Source: Auanema rhodensis
Taxonomy: Eukaryota > Nematoda > Chromadorea > Rhabditida > Rhabditidae
Assembly: GCA_964057225.1 (NCBI GenBank)
Contig: OZ059899.1
Coordinates: 16,004,501 to 16,068,500, forward strand
Length of the DNA: 64,000 nucleotides
Direction: 5' to 3'
A model generated the notes under the pieces. It saw only the letters and a program-made list of their open reading frames with translations, was not told the DNA's origin and ran no database searches. This document shows positions 21,238-32,753 of this stretch, piece after piece (position 1 is the first letter of the stretch; each line of letters starts with the position of its first letter). The translations under genes and the position numbers were made by a program.

Positions 21238-24167
21238 GGCCATCTCACCATGATATGACTATTTCAGTCGTATGTTATATTTGAATTTGATCATAGCAGT
21301 AGGGTAAAAACAATTTTAGCAACGTTGGAATGTCAAAAAATAATCTGATGAGAGTGGGATTCGAACCCACGCCTCCGAAGAGACTGGTGCCTAAAACCAG
21401 CGCCTTAGACCGCTCGGCCATCTCACCATGTTGTGACTATTTCAGTCGTATGTTATATTCAAATTTGATCATAGCAGTAGGGTAAAAACAATTTTAGCAA
21501 CGTTGGAATGTCAAAAAATAATCTGATGAGAGTGGGATTCGAACCCACGCCTCCGAAGAGACTGGTGCCTAAAACCAGCGCCTTAGACCGCTCGGCCATC
21601 TCACCATGTTGTGACTATTTCAGTCGTATGTTATATTCAAATTTGATCATCGTAGTAGGGTAAAAACAATTTTAGCTACGTTGGAATGTCAAAAAATATC
21701 TGATGAGAGTGGGATTCGAACCCACGCCTCCGAAGAGACTGGTGCCTAAAACCAGCGCCTTAGACCGCTCGGCCATCTCACCATGATGTGACTATTTCAG
21801 TCGTATGTTATATTCAAATTTGATCATCGTAGTAGGGTAAAAACAATTTTAGCTACGTTGGAATGTCAAAAAATATCTGATGAGAGTGGGATTCGAACCC
21901 ACGCCTCCGAAGAGACTGGTGCCTAAAACCAGCGCCTTAGACCGCTCGGCCATCTCACCTTGATGTGACTATTTCAGTCGTATGTTATATTCAAATTTGA
22001 TCATCGTAGTAGGGTAAAAACAATTTTAGCTACGTTGGAATGTCAAAAAATATCTGATGAGAGTGTGATTCGAACCCACGCCTCCGAAGAGACTGGTGCC
22101 TTAAACCAGCGCCTTAGACCGCTCGGCCATCTCACCTTGATGTGGCATTTTCAGTCGTATGTTATATTTCAATTTGATCTTCGCAGTAGGGTAAAAACAA
22201 TTTTAGCTACGTTGGAATGTCAAAAAATATCTGATGAGAGTGGGATTCGAACCCACGCCTCCGAAGAGACTGGTGCCTAAAACCAGCGCCTTAGACCGCT
22301 CGGCCATCTCACCTTGATGTGACTATTTCAGTCGTATGTTATATTTGAATTTGATCATCGCAGTAGGGTAAAAACAATTTTAGCTACGTTGGAATGTCAA
22401 AAAATATCTGATGAGAGTGGGATTCGAACCCACGCCTCCGAAGAGACTGGTGCCTAAAACCAGCGCCTTAGACCGCTCGGCCATCTCACCATGATGTGAC
22501 TATTTCAGTCGTATGTTATATTTCAATTTGATCATCGCAGTGGGGTAAAAACAATTTCAGCTAAGTTGGAATGTCAAAAAATATCTGATGAGAGTGGGAT
22601 TCGAACCCACGCCTCCGAAGAGACTGGTGCCTAAAACCAGCGCCTTAGACCGCTCGGCCATCTCACCTTGATGTGACTATTTCAGTCGTATGTTATATTC
22701 AAATTTGATCATCGTAGTAGGGTAAAAACAATTTTAGCTACGTTGGAATGTCAAAAAATATCTGATGAGAGTGGGATTCGAACCCACACCTCCGAAGAGA
22801 CTGGTGCCTAAAACCAGCGCCTTAGACCGCTCGGCCATCTCACCATGATGTGACTATTTCAGTCGTATGTTATATTCAAATTTGATCATCGTAGTAGGGT
22901 AAAAACAATTTTAGCTACGTTGGAATGTCAAAAAATATCTGATGAGAGTGGGATTCGAACCCACACATCCGAAGAGACTGGTGCCTAAAACCAGCGCCTT
23001 AGACCGCTCGGCCATCTCACCATGATGTGACTATTTCAGTCGTATGTTATATTCAAATTTGATCATCGTAGTAGGGTAAAAACAATTTTAGCAACGTTGG
23101 AATGTCAAAAAATAATCTGATGAGAGTGGGATTCGAACCCACGCCTCCGAAGAGACTGGTGCCTAAAACCAGCGCCTTAGACCGCTCGGCCATCTCACCA
23201 TGATGTGACTATTTCAGTCGTATGTTATATTCAAATTTGATCATCGTAGTAGGGTAAAAACAATTTTAGCTACGTTGGAATGTCAAAAAATATCTGATGA
23301 GAGTGGGATTCGAACCCACACCTCCGAAGAGACTGGTGCCTAAAACCAGCGCCTTAGACCGCTCGGCCATCTCACCATGATGTGACTATTTCAGTCGTAT
23401 GTTATATTCAAATTTGATCATCGTAGTAGGGTAAAAACAATTTTAGCTACGTTGGAATGTCAAAAAATATCTGATGAGAGTGGGATTCGAACCCACACCT
23501 CCGAAGAGACTGGTGCCTAAAACCAGCGCCTTAGACCGCTCGGCCATATCACCATGATGTGGCATTTTCAGTCGTATGTTATATTTCAATTTGATCATCG
23601 CAATAGGGTAAAAACAATTTTAGCAACGTTGGAATGTCAAAAAATAATCTGATGAGAGTGGGATTCGAACCCACGCCTCCGAAGAGACTGGTGCCTAAAA
23701 CCAGCGCCTTAGACCGCTCGGCCATCTCACCATGATGTGACTATTTCAGTCGTATGTTATATTTGAATTTGATCATCGCAGTAGGGTAAAAACAATTTTA
23801 GCTACGTTGGAATGTCAAAAAATATCTGATGAGAGTGGGATTCGAACCCACGCCTCCGAAGAGACTGGTGCCTAAAACCAGCGCCTTAGACCGCTCGGCC
23901 ATCTCACCATGATGTGACTATTTCAGTCGTATGTTATATTTCAATTTGATCATCGCAGTGGGGTAAAAACAATTTCAGCTAAGTTGGAATGTCAAAAAAT
24001 ATCTGATGAGAGTGGGATTCGAACCCACGCCTCCGAAGAGACTGGTGCCTAAAACCAGCGCCTTAGACCGCTCGGCCATCTCACCATGATGTGACTATTT
24101 CAGTCGTATGTTATATTTCAATTTGATCATCGCAGTGGGGTAAAAACAATTTCAGCTAAGTTGGAAT
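21238..24167 (-). repeat. tRNA-Leu array C, 16 units
   Basis: Minus-oriented units. A 5' tRNA stub (to 21250) adjoins the foldback. Full tRNAs have left ends at 21346, 21524, 21701, 21878, 22055, 22232, 22409, 22586, 22763, 22940, 23118, 23295, 23472, 23650, 23827 and 24004. Only 22055 is AAG (it also has a T-stem change); all others are UAG. Units 22763, 22940, 23295 and 23472 share a C-to-T change before the T stem that is also common in array F. The last four bases (GAAT, 24164-24167) are the left target-site copy of the LTR element. Confidence 0.94.
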
Positions 24168-24512
24168 CGTTCCATTCGGACTCCCCATATATGTAGCTGA
24201 AGGGTTAGAGCCAGACGACCAGAGGACCGAGGAATGGCTCCGCCTTCCCTCGTTCCCTTGGTCGGGAGTTCGCCTCTTAGCAAGCTCATGGACGGCTTGT
24301 AGTTTAGTCTTTATACTTATATTTATCTTATTGTATTGTATCTTTATCTTTGTATATTATTGTTGTAGTTTCAAGCCAATAAATCTTTCTCTCTTTTATC
24401 TTATGATTGACCTTATGCTCTTTATTCCTTACCGCTACACCAAGGAATACTATGCGCGTCATAGTATAAACTACAATGGTTTATATTATCGACGCAGGAG
24501 CATAACGGAACG
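24168..24512 (+). repeat. 5' LTR of LTR element copy 1
   Basis: 345 bp with terminal inverted repeat CGTTCC...GGAACG instead of TG...CA. An AATAAA lies inside a T-rich stretch, consistent with an LTR poly(A) region. Confidence 0.78.
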
Positions 24513-24530
24513 TGGAGGTTCCACCTCGAA
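24513..24530 (+). other. Candidate primer-binding site
   Basis: TGGAGGTTCCACCTCGAA starts directly after the LTR. TGG pairs with a tRNA CCA end. I cannot name the tRNA. Confidence 0.45.
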
Positions 24531-24620
24531 CTCATCTTTTGAAAAAAAAAAAATTTTTTTTTATTGTAAAAGTCCATTTTTGCATTCTAAATTATAAATT
24601 CCTCCACTTGAAACAACAAA

Positions 24621-24863
24621 ATGAAGGCGCCAATTTGTTTTAAGGTACAGATACAAGGGATCTCGCTTAAATGCGAGATAGGACCAATAAAATTTTTGCC
24701 CGCCGTCCTCAATTTAAAACCGTCTGAATGTCCACCCTTTTCTTATCGTATCTTGTACCGCTTCTCATGCCATTTTGAGGACGTTTGGTTTGAAATAGAG
24801 GACAATTTCGCCAAACGAGAAATTATAATTGTTCACATTTTTTTTGGGCATAGAGAAGTTTGA
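24621..24863 (+). CDS. Small hypothetical ORF in LTR element copy 1
   Basis: 80 residues from the first ATG after the leader, mixed hydrophobic and charged, with several Cys and aromatic residues. It is in the position of a Gag start but has no knuckle and no recognisable domain. It is preserved in the second element copy, which proves little because the copies are recent duplicates. Confidence 0.3.
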   Translation: MKAPICFKVQIQGISLKCEIGPIKFLPAVLNLKPSECPPFSYRILYRFSCHFEDVWFEIEDNFAKREIIIVHIFFGHREV

Positions 24864-25502
24864 TTATTGGAACAAAAATTTATAAGACGCGCGCAATTGA
24901 TTATAGTTTGTATATTTTGTGGTCAGGACTAGAATTTTGAAAAATTATTATATTCAGACGTAAAAGATCATTTTACATATTATTTTGCGGGAAACCAAAA
25001 ACGGTTACATAAATTGAATATAAAAAGAGACCACACTAGTCCGAAAAAGCCTGGTAAATCTGCATTAAGACTTCTCAGCTCTTATTTGACAGTCAGGTCA
25101 AGTTGGAGGAAGCATAACTGCTACGGATTTTATCCCCGTAGATTATGTCACCTTCCTCAAATCATTTCGTTGTTTCAACTCATAAGATACCCCTTATCTC
25201 CTACAGTAATCCTAAGTAAATGGGAAATGTTTAAAAATAGACGTATTTTTCTCATTTTCAAAAAGAAATTTGCTTAGGAAAACGCACTTTTGCTTATTTT
25301 GATCAAGAAAAAGGACAGCCTTTTCAATAACTCTCCTCAAACCTCATTAGCATGCACAATGTCGAAAACATTTTGAGCAAAACATGTTATTTAAGGGAAA
25401 AGGAATGAGGAAAAGCTTGAAAACATAAGTCCGTTTTCTTGACGAAAACAGAGCAAAGTGCACAAAAAAAAAATAAAAACACAGAGTACAAACTTTATTC
25501 AG

Positions 25503-26047
25503 TCAATACCCATATTTGATTTGCAACCGAGTTCGAAACTCAGAGGCAAGAAACATAGGAGTTTCGCTCGCAATTAAATCTTCACTATATTCTAAACCTC
25601 GCGAAACCCTAAGTTCCAAACCAAATAATGAGTCATCATAAACAATATAGATTTTAAACAATAATCTATATAATAAATAATAATAAAAATGACTCTTTTC
25701 CTGGTACCAGGCCCAAGGACGTGCGGTTAATAAACCGGCCCTACCATTATATACATGAGCGCATAGATCAACTAAGCACCTTCGACCAACAAGCTCCACT
25801 TCGGGAGCTACATCTACGAAGGTGGCAAAGTTTATATAGCCCTGCCCCAAATAATACATTTGGAGATCTTCGATAAACTAAAGTAATCAAATAATCAAAC
25901 ATAAAATGGAGATACACAAACCATCAAAATTATATCAGGATTTGGCCTATAAGCCAAAACTCCTTCTCCATCGTATTCAACGATGGATTCGTATAATTTC
26001 CACAGGACATAAGTCATGCCAGTGGGATTATAACGTTGGAAATCCAT
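25503..26047 (-). CDS. Antisense intron-containing gene in LTR element copy 1
   Basis: A two-exon minus-strand model: 26047-25922 (42 codons from ATG), a 44-nt GT...TTTAG intron (25921-25878), then 25877-25503 with stop. It gives 166 residues in frame. An AATAAA signal (25494-25499 on this strand) lies a few bases past the stop, which strongly supports a real 3' end. The product is mixed alpha/beta-looking with no signal peptide or domain that I recognise. Further ATGs lie upstream in the same frame (to 26194). Because the intron is antisense to the element, element transcription and reverse transcription would not remove it, which fits capture of a host gene. Confidence 0.5.
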
Positions 26048-26335
26048 TTTTTTTTCTTTCTTTCTTTTCTTTTCTTTTGGTTCTAACCTTAAAATAAATG
26101 TCCAAAGGCCGCAAAAGTACAAAGGGGACGACATGAATAAAGTTTTTTTGAAGATTCTAGAGCAGTAAGAAAACAAAATTAGAGGAAAGTGCAAGAGCGG
26201 ATAAAAATAGTTTTTGCGAAGAGATAAACATCATTAACTATAATAAGCTTACGGTAGATAGGCGGAGTCAGATTCCTGGCCAGAATTTGAAAAACTCCCT
26301 CTCATTTACCCTCCGCATCGCCCAGCAAAGCATGA

Positions 26336-26746
26336 CTATCCTATTGCTCCCGAATCTTTCTCTCTCCCAACACACATCTAAAAGAATCTTACGCACCTTA
26401 CGTCAACATCCCACACGTAGCTCACCATTCTCGGTTTTTCCAAACCAAGAGTCCTATAAAGGTGGCCAAAAGATTCTCATCGGTTTTCCGAGCCCTTTAC
26501 TCGTCCGATACCAACAGTGACGCTACTGTCGCAAGTCGTCGCAGAAGCGGTACCCGACTTCTTAGTGTTCAAATAGAAAAACCGCACCAACCAGCCGAGA
26601 AGCCGAAGCCGCAAGTCGACCAGTTTTATACTCCCCGAGAAGGAACATATTCACCTTCTGACGACACCTACGAAGATCCGGACTTCATCAAAGCCGACGA
26701 CAGAAAAAATTTTTATATACATTCTTTTCTTTTCTGTAAATTGTAA
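26336..26746 (+). CDS. Possible terminal exon, LTR element copy 1
   Basis: An open frame of 137 codons ending TAA at 26744-26746, followed at once by AATAAA (26747-26752). The C-terminal half is rich in Pro, Lys, Asp and Tyr. There is no in-frame ATG, so a 5' exon or another start is needed. It would be transcribed away from the antisense gene, making a divergent pair. It could be a Gag-like remnant or a captured exon. Confidence 0.35.
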   Translation, partial: LSYCSRIFLSPNTHLKESYAPYVNIPHVAHHSRFFQTKSPIKVAKRFSSVFRALYSSDTNSDATVASRRRSGTRLLSVQIEKPHQPAEKPKPQVDQFYTPREGTYSPSDDTYEDPDFIKADDRKNFYIHSFLFCKL

Positions 26747-26752
26747 AATAAA

Positions 26753-27388
26753 GTAACGGTGAATTAGAAAACTTTTTGATGAGAGATTAAGTGAGTAAAC
26801 AACCAAAAATAAGGAATAAGTGAAAATATAATAGAAATAAATGGCTACCGTAATCCTATACGACCGATAGAGATAATATTTTGCGCTAAACTGAGCTCCA
26901 TATGTATCTCCAAGAAGAGACGAACATTGGCAGGCGCCTAAGCCACACCCCATCTGAGTGGTAGCCTCCATTAGTACTCAAGGATTCATTTAGAGAGACA
27001 TATGGAGACGAGTAAATTATTAACTAAAATTATCCCCATCATCATTAGGATACGAGTAACCATGTACGCGAAATGTTTAATAATTCCTTATTGTCTCACA
27101 TAAATCACACATTCATGAAACAAAGAAAAATTTTTTTTTATTACAGTACTACAGTGACGAAATTTATTTTCTAATCCTCCGTTACAAAATAACGTAAAAC
27201 CTATTATTGTATTCAAATTCTATCTTAATACCATAAAGAAACCTATTAAAACTATTTATATATCTTTCTACATGTAGATTTTAAAACTTTTAATTTTATT
27301 TGTAAACTCCTAGACTCTAAAACTCAGCTACATATACACTAAAAACACTTTATATCGCGCGGACGCGAAAAATCTTTGAAAAAGGGCA
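26753..27388. other. AT-rich 3' interior of LTR element copy 1
   Basis: Non-coding as far as I can see, apart from a weak 106-codon frame on the minus strand (26971-26651). It ends with a purine run, GAAAAAGGG, just before the 3' LTR, a candidate polypurine tract. Confidence 0.45.
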
Positions 27389-27733
27389 CGTTCCATTCGG
27401 ACTCCCCATATATGTAGCTGAAGGGTTAGAGCCAGACGACCAGAGGACCGAGGAATGGCTCCGCCTTCCCTCGTTCCCTTGGTCGGGAGTTCGCCTCTTA
27501 GCAAGCTCATGGACGGCTTGTAGTTTAGTCTTTATACTTATATTTATCTTATTGTATTGTATCTTTATCTTTGTATATTATTGTTGTAGTTTCAAGCCAA
27601 TAAATCTTTCTCTCTTTTATCTTATGATTGACCTTATGCTCTTTATTCCTTACCGCTACACCAAGGAATACTATGCGCGTCATAGTATAAACTACAATGG
27701 TTTATATTATCGACGCAGGAGCATAACGGAACG
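27389..27733 (+). repeat. 3' LTR of LTR element copy 1
   Basis: Reads identical by eye to the LTR at 24168-24512. The GAAT target-site copy follows at 27734-27737. Confidence 0.78.
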
Positions 27734-27737
27734 GAAT

Positions 27738-28978
27738 GTCAAACAATATCTGATGAGAGTGGGATTCGAACCCACGCCTCCGAAGAGACTGGTGCCTAAA
27801 ACCAGCGCCTTAGACCGCTCGGCCATCTCACCTTGATGTGACTATTTCAGTCGTATGTTATATTCAAATTTGATCATCGTAGTAGGGTAAAAACAATTTT
27901 AGCTACGTTGGAATGTCAAAAAATAATCTGATGAGAGTGGGATTCGAACCCACGCCTCCGAAGAGACTGGTGCCTAAAACCAGCGCCTTAGACCGCTCGG
28001 CCATCTCACCATGATGTGACTATTTCAGTCGTATGTTATATTCAAATTTGATCATCGTAGTAGGGTAAAAACAATTTTAGCTACGTTGGAATGTCAAAAA
28101 ATATCTGATGAGAGTGGGATTCGAACCCACACCTCCGAAGAGACTGGTGCCTAAAACCAGCGCCTTAGACCGCTCGGCCATCTCACCATGATGTGACTAT
28201 TTCAGTCGTATGTTATATTCAAATTTGATCATCGTAGTAGGGTAAAAACAATTTTAGCTACGTTGGAATGTCAAAAAATATCTGATGAGAGTGGGATTCG
28301 AACCCACACCTCCGAAGAGACTGGTGCCTAAAACCAGCGCCTTAGACCGCTCGGCCATCTCACCATGATGTGGCATTTTCAGTCGTATGTTATATTTCAA
28401 TTTGATCATCGCAATAGGGTAAAAACAATTTTAGCAACGTTGGAATGTCAAAAAATAATCTGATGAGAGTGGGATTCGAACCCACGCCTCCGAAGAGACT
28501 GGTGCCTAAAACCAGCGCCTTAGACCGCTCGGCCATCTCACCATGATGTGACTATTTCAGTCGTATGTTATATTTGAATTTGATCATCGCAGTAGGGTAA
28601 AAACAATTTTAGCTACGTTGGAATGTCAAAAAATATCTGATGAGAGTGGGATTCGAACCCACGCCTCCGAAGAGACTGGTGCCTAAAACCAGCGCCTTAG
28701 ACCGCTCGGCCATCTCACCATGATGTGACTATTTCAGTCGTATGTTATATTTCAATTTGATCATCGCAGTGGGGTAAAAACAATTTCAGCTAAGTTGGAA
28801 TGTCAAAAAATATCTGATGAGAGTGGGATTCGAACCCACGCCTCCGAAGAGACTGGTGCCTAAAACCAGCGCCTTAGACCGCTCGGCCATCTCACCATGA
28901 TGTGACTATTTCAGTCGTATGTTATATTTCAATTTGATCATCGCAGTGGGGTAAAAACAATTTCAGCTAAGTTGGAAT
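27738..28978 (-). repeat. tRNA-Leu array D, 7 units
   Basis: Minus-oriented tRNAs with left ends at 27751, 27929, 28106, 28283, 28461, 28638 and 28815, all UAG. It matches the last units of array C in spacer variants and is part of a 4.81-kb tandem duplication with the LTR element. The first spacer reads AAACAATATC instead of AAAAAATATC. Confidence 0.93.
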
Positions 28979-29323
28979 CGTTCCATTCGGACTCCCCATA
29001 TATGTAGCTGAAGGGTTAGAGCCAGACGACCAGAGGACCGAGGAATGGCTCCGCCTTCCCTCGTTCCCTTGGTCGGGAGTTCGCCTCTTAGCAAGCTCAT
29101 GGACGGCTTGTAGTTTAGTCTTTATACTTATATTTATCTTATTGTATTGTATCTTTATCTTTGTATATTATTGTTGTAGTTTCAAGCCAATAAATCTTTC
29201 TCTCTTTTATCTTATGATTGACCTTATGCTCTTTATTCCTTACCGCTACACCAAGGAATACTATGCGCGTCATAGTATAAACTACAATGGTTTATATTAT
29301 CGACGCAGGAGCATAACGGAACG
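28979..29323 (+). repeat. 5' LTR of LTR element copy 2
   Basis: Same 345-bp CGTTCC...GGAACG repeat as in copy 1. Confidence 0.78.
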
Positions 29324-29430
29324 TGGAGGTTCCACCTCGAACTCATCTTTTGAAAAAAAAAATTTTTTTTTTATTGTAAAAGTCCATTTTTGCATTCTAA
29401 ATTATAAATTCCTCCACTTGAAACAACAAA

Positions 29431-29673
29431 ATGAAGGCGCCAATTTGTTTTAAGGTACAGATACAAGGGATCTCGCTTAAATGCGAGATAGGACCAATAA
29501 AATTTTTGCCCGCCGTCCTCAATTTAAAACCGTCTGAATGTCCACCCTTTTCTTATCGTATCTTGTACCGCTTCTCATGCCATTTTGAGGACGTTTGGTT
29601 TGAAATAGAGGACAATTTCGCCAAACGAGAAATTATAATTGTTCACATTTTTTTTGGGCATAGAGAAGTTTGA
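29431..29673 (+). CDS. Small hypothetical ORF in LTR element copy 2
   Basis: Duplicate of the 80-residue frame at 24621-24863, with an identical protein. Confidence 0.3.
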   Translation: MKAPICFKVQIQGISLKCEIGPIKFLPAVLNLKPSECPPFSYRILYRFSCHFEDVWFEIEDNFAKREIIIVHIFFGHREV

Positions 29674-30312
29674 TTATTGGAACAAAAATTTATAAGACGC
29701 GCGCAATTGATTATAGTTTGTATATTTTGTGGTCAGGACTAGAATTTTGAAAAATTATTATATTCAGACGTAAAAGATCATTTTACATATTATTTTGCGG
29801 GAAACCAAAAACGGTTACATAAATTGAATATAAAAAGAGACCACACTAGTCCGAAAAAGCCTGGTAAATCTGCATTAAGACTTCTCAGCTCTTATTTGAC
29901 AGTCAGGTCAAGTTGGCGGAAGCATAACTGCTACGGATTTTATCCCCGTAGATTATGTCACCTTCCTCAAATCATTTCGTTGTTTCAACTCATAAGATAC
30001 CCCTTATCTCCTACAGTAATCCTAAGTAAATGGGAAATGTTTAAAAATAGACGTATTTTTCTCATTTTCAAAAAGAAATTTGCTTAGGAAAACGCACTTT
30101 TGCTTATTTTGATCAAGAAAAAGGACAGCCTTTTCAATAACTCTCCTCAAACCTCATTAGCATGCACAATGTCGAAAACATTTTGAGCAAAACATGTTAT
30201 TTAAGGGAAAAGGAATGAGGAAAAGCTTGAAAACATAAGTCCGTTTTCTTGACGAAAACAGAGCAAAGTGCACAAAAAAAAAATAAAAACACAGAGTACA
30301 AACTTTATTCAG

Positions 30313-30857
30313 TCAATACCCATATTTGATTTGCAACCGAGTTCGAAACTCAGAGGCAAGAAACATAGGAGTTTCGCTCGCAATTAAATCTTCACTATAT
30401 TCTAAACCTCGCGAAACCCTAAGTTCCAAACCAAATAATGAGTCATCATAAACAATATAGATTTTAAACAATAATCTATATAATAAATAATAATAAAAAT
30501 GACTCTTTTCCTGGTACCAGGCCCAAGGACGTGCGGTTAATAAACCGGCCCTACCATTATATACATGAGCGCATAGATCAACTAAGCACCTTCGACCAAC
30601 AAGCTCCACTTCGGGAGCTACATCTACGAAGGTGGCAAAGTTTATATAGCCCTGCCCCAAATAATACATTTGGAGATCTTCGATAAACTAAAGTAATCAA
30701 ATAATCAAACATAAAATGGAGATACACAAACCATCAAAATTATATCAGGATTTGGCCTATAAGCCAAAACTCCTTCTCCATCGTATTCAACGATGGATTC
30801 GTATAATTTCCACAGGACATAAGTCATGCCAGTGGGATTATAACGTTGGAAATCCAT
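30313..30857 (-). CDS. Antisense intron-containing gene in LTR element copy 2
   Basis: Duplicate of the gene at 25503-26047: exons 30857-30732 and 30687-30313 with the same 44-nt intron and the same AATAAA just past the stop. The frame is intact. Confidence 0.5.
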
Positions 30858-31145
30858 TTTTTTTTCTTTCTTTCTTTTCTTTTCTTTTGGTTCTAACCTT
30901 AAAATAAATGTCCAAAGGCCGCAAAAGTACAAAGGGGACGACATGAATAAAGTTTTTTTGAAGATTCTAGAGCAGTAAGAAAACAAAATTAGAGGAAAGT
31001 GCAAGAGCGGATAAAAATAGTTTTTGCGAAGAGATAAACATCATTAACTATAATAAGCTTACGGTAGATAGGCGGAGTCAGATTCCTGGCCAGAATTTGA
31101 AAAACTCCCTCTCATTTACCCTCCGCATCGCCCAGCAAAGCATGA

Positions 31146-31556
31146 CTATCCTATTGCTCCCGAATCTTTCTCTCTCCCAACACACATCTAAAAGAATCTT
31201 ACGCACCTTACGTCAACATCCCACACGTAGCTCACCATTCTCGGTTTTTCCAAACCAAGAGTCCTATAAAGGTGGCCAAAAGATTCTCATCGGTTTTCCG
31301 AGCCCTTTACTCGTCCGATACCAACAGTGACGCTACTGTCGCAAGTCGTCGCAGAAGCGGTACCCGACTTCTTAGTGTTCAAATAGAAAAACCGCACCAA
31401 CCAGCCGAGAAGCCGAAGCCGCAAGTCGACCAGTTTTATACTCCCCGAGAAGGAACATATTCACCTTCTGACGACACCTACGAAGATCCGGACTTCATCA
31501 AAGCCGACGACAGAAAAAATTTTTATATACATTCTTTTCTTTTCTGTAAATTGTAA
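31146..31556 (+). CDS. Possible terminal exon, LTR element copy 2
   Basis: Duplicate of 26336-26746, again followed directly by AATAAA. No in-frame ATG. Confidence 0.33.
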   Translation, partial: LSYCSRIFLSPNTHLKESYAPYVNIPHVAHHSRFFQTKSPIKVAKRFSSVFRALYSSDTNSDATVASRRRSGTRLLSVQIEKPHQPAEKPKPQVDQFYTPREGTYSPSDDTYEDPDFIKADDRKNFYIHSFLFCKL

Positions 31557-32198
31557 AATAAAGTAACGGTGAATTAGAAAACTTTTTGATGAGAGATTAA
31601 GTGAGTAAACAACCAAAAATAAGGAATAAGTGAAAATATAATAGAAATAAATGGCTACCGTAATCCTATACGACCGATAGAGATAATATTTTGCGCTAAA
31701 CTGAGCTCCATATGTATCTCCAAGAAGAGACGAACATTGGCAGGCGCCTAAGCCACACCCCATCTGAGTGGTAGCCTCCATTAGTACTCAAGGATTCATT
31801 TAGAGAGACATATGGAGACGAGTAAATTATTAACTAAAATTATCCCCATCATCATTAGGATACGAGTAACCATGTACGCGAAATGTTTAATAATTCCTTA
31901 TTGTCTCACATAAATCACACATTCATGAAACAAAGAAAAATTTTTTTTTATTACAGTACTACAGTGACGAAATTTATTTTCTAATCCTCCGTTACAAAAT
32001 AACGTAAAACCTATTATTGTATTCAAATTCTATCTTAATACCATAAAGAAACCTATTAAAACTATTTATATATCTTTCTACATGTAGATTTTAAAACTTT
32101 TAATTTTATTTGTAAACTCCTAGACTCTAAAACTCAGCTACATATACACTAAAAACACTTTATATCGCGCGGACGCGAAAAATCTTTGAAAAAGGGCA

Positions 32199-32543
32199 CG
32201 TTCCATTCGGACTCCCCATATATGTAGCTGAAGGGTTAGAGCCAGACGACCAGAGGACCGAGGAATGGCTCCGCCTTCCCTCGTTCCCTTGGTCGGGAGT
32301 TCGCCTCTTAGCAAGCTCATGGACGGCTTGTAGTTTAGTCTTTATACTTATATTTATCTTATTGTATTGTATCTTTATCTTTGTATATTATTGTTGTAGT
32401 TTCAAGCCAATAAATCTTTCTCTCTTTTATCTTATGATTGACCTTATGCTCTTTATTCCTTACCGCTACACCAAGGAATACTATGCGCGTCATAGTATAA
32501 ACTACAATGGTTTATATTATCGACGCAGGAGCATAACGGAACG
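32199..32543 (+). repeat. 3' LTR of LTR element copy 2
   Basis: 345 bp, identical by eye to the other three LTR copies. Followed by GAAT. Confidence 0.78.
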
Positions 32544-32753
32544 GAATGTCAAACAATATCTGATGAGAGTGGGATTCGAACCCACGCCTCCGAAGAGACT
32601 GGTGCCTAAAACCAGCGCCTTAGACCGCTCGGCCATCTCACCTTGATGTGACTATTTCAGTCGTATGTTATATTCAAATTTGATCATCGTAGTAGGGTAA
32701 AAACAATTTTAGCTACGTTGGAATGTCAAAAAATATCTGATGAGAGTGGGATT
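32544..32753 (-). repeat. tRNA-Leu array E, 1 unit and a 3' stub
   Basis: One UAG tRNA (32561-32642, minus), then a second tRNA cut after 14-16 bases of its 3' end (from 32738). There it meets plus-oriented spacer sequence. ATT is shared at the junction. Confidence 0.9.

Larger units (their letters stand above)
24168..27733 (+). mobile_element. Non-autonomous LTR element with antisense gene, copy 1
   Basis: A 3566-bp element with two apparently identical 345-bp LTRs. It is flanked by the 4-bp repeat GAAT (24164-24167 and 27734-27737), and its removal rebuilds an array spacer about 14 nt downstream of a tRNA. The 2.9-kb interior has a TGG-starting primer-site candidate right after the 5' LTR and a short purine run before the 3' LTR. 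I find no RT, integrase or protease motif, so it must move with enzymes from elsewhere. The interior carries an intron-containing gene on the opposite strand and a second possible gene on the same strand. Confidence 0.78.
28979..32543 (+). mobile_element. Non-autonomous LTR element with antisense gene, copy 2
   Basis: Direct copy of 24168-27733 at an offset of 4810-4811 bp, differing by an A-run length and a few substitutions. The flanks are the same too (GTTGGAAT before, GAATGTCAAAC after), so it arose by segmental duplication and not by a second transposition. Confidence 0.82.

Noticed and set aside
24331..24597. 88-residue frame across the LTR (also at 27552, 29142 and 32362)
   Set aside because: It lies in the LTR, starts in a T-rich stretch, has low complexity and runs into different sequence in each copy.
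25014..25277. 87-residue plus-strand frame in the LTR element
   Set aside because: It starts at TTG, has no recognisable domain, and nothing around it supports expression.
26651..26971. 106-residue minus-strand frame in the LTR element (duplicate at 31461-31781)
   Set aside because: It overlaps the better plus-strand exon that ends with AATAAA, and its second half is a low-complexity Tyr/Phe/Ile stretch.
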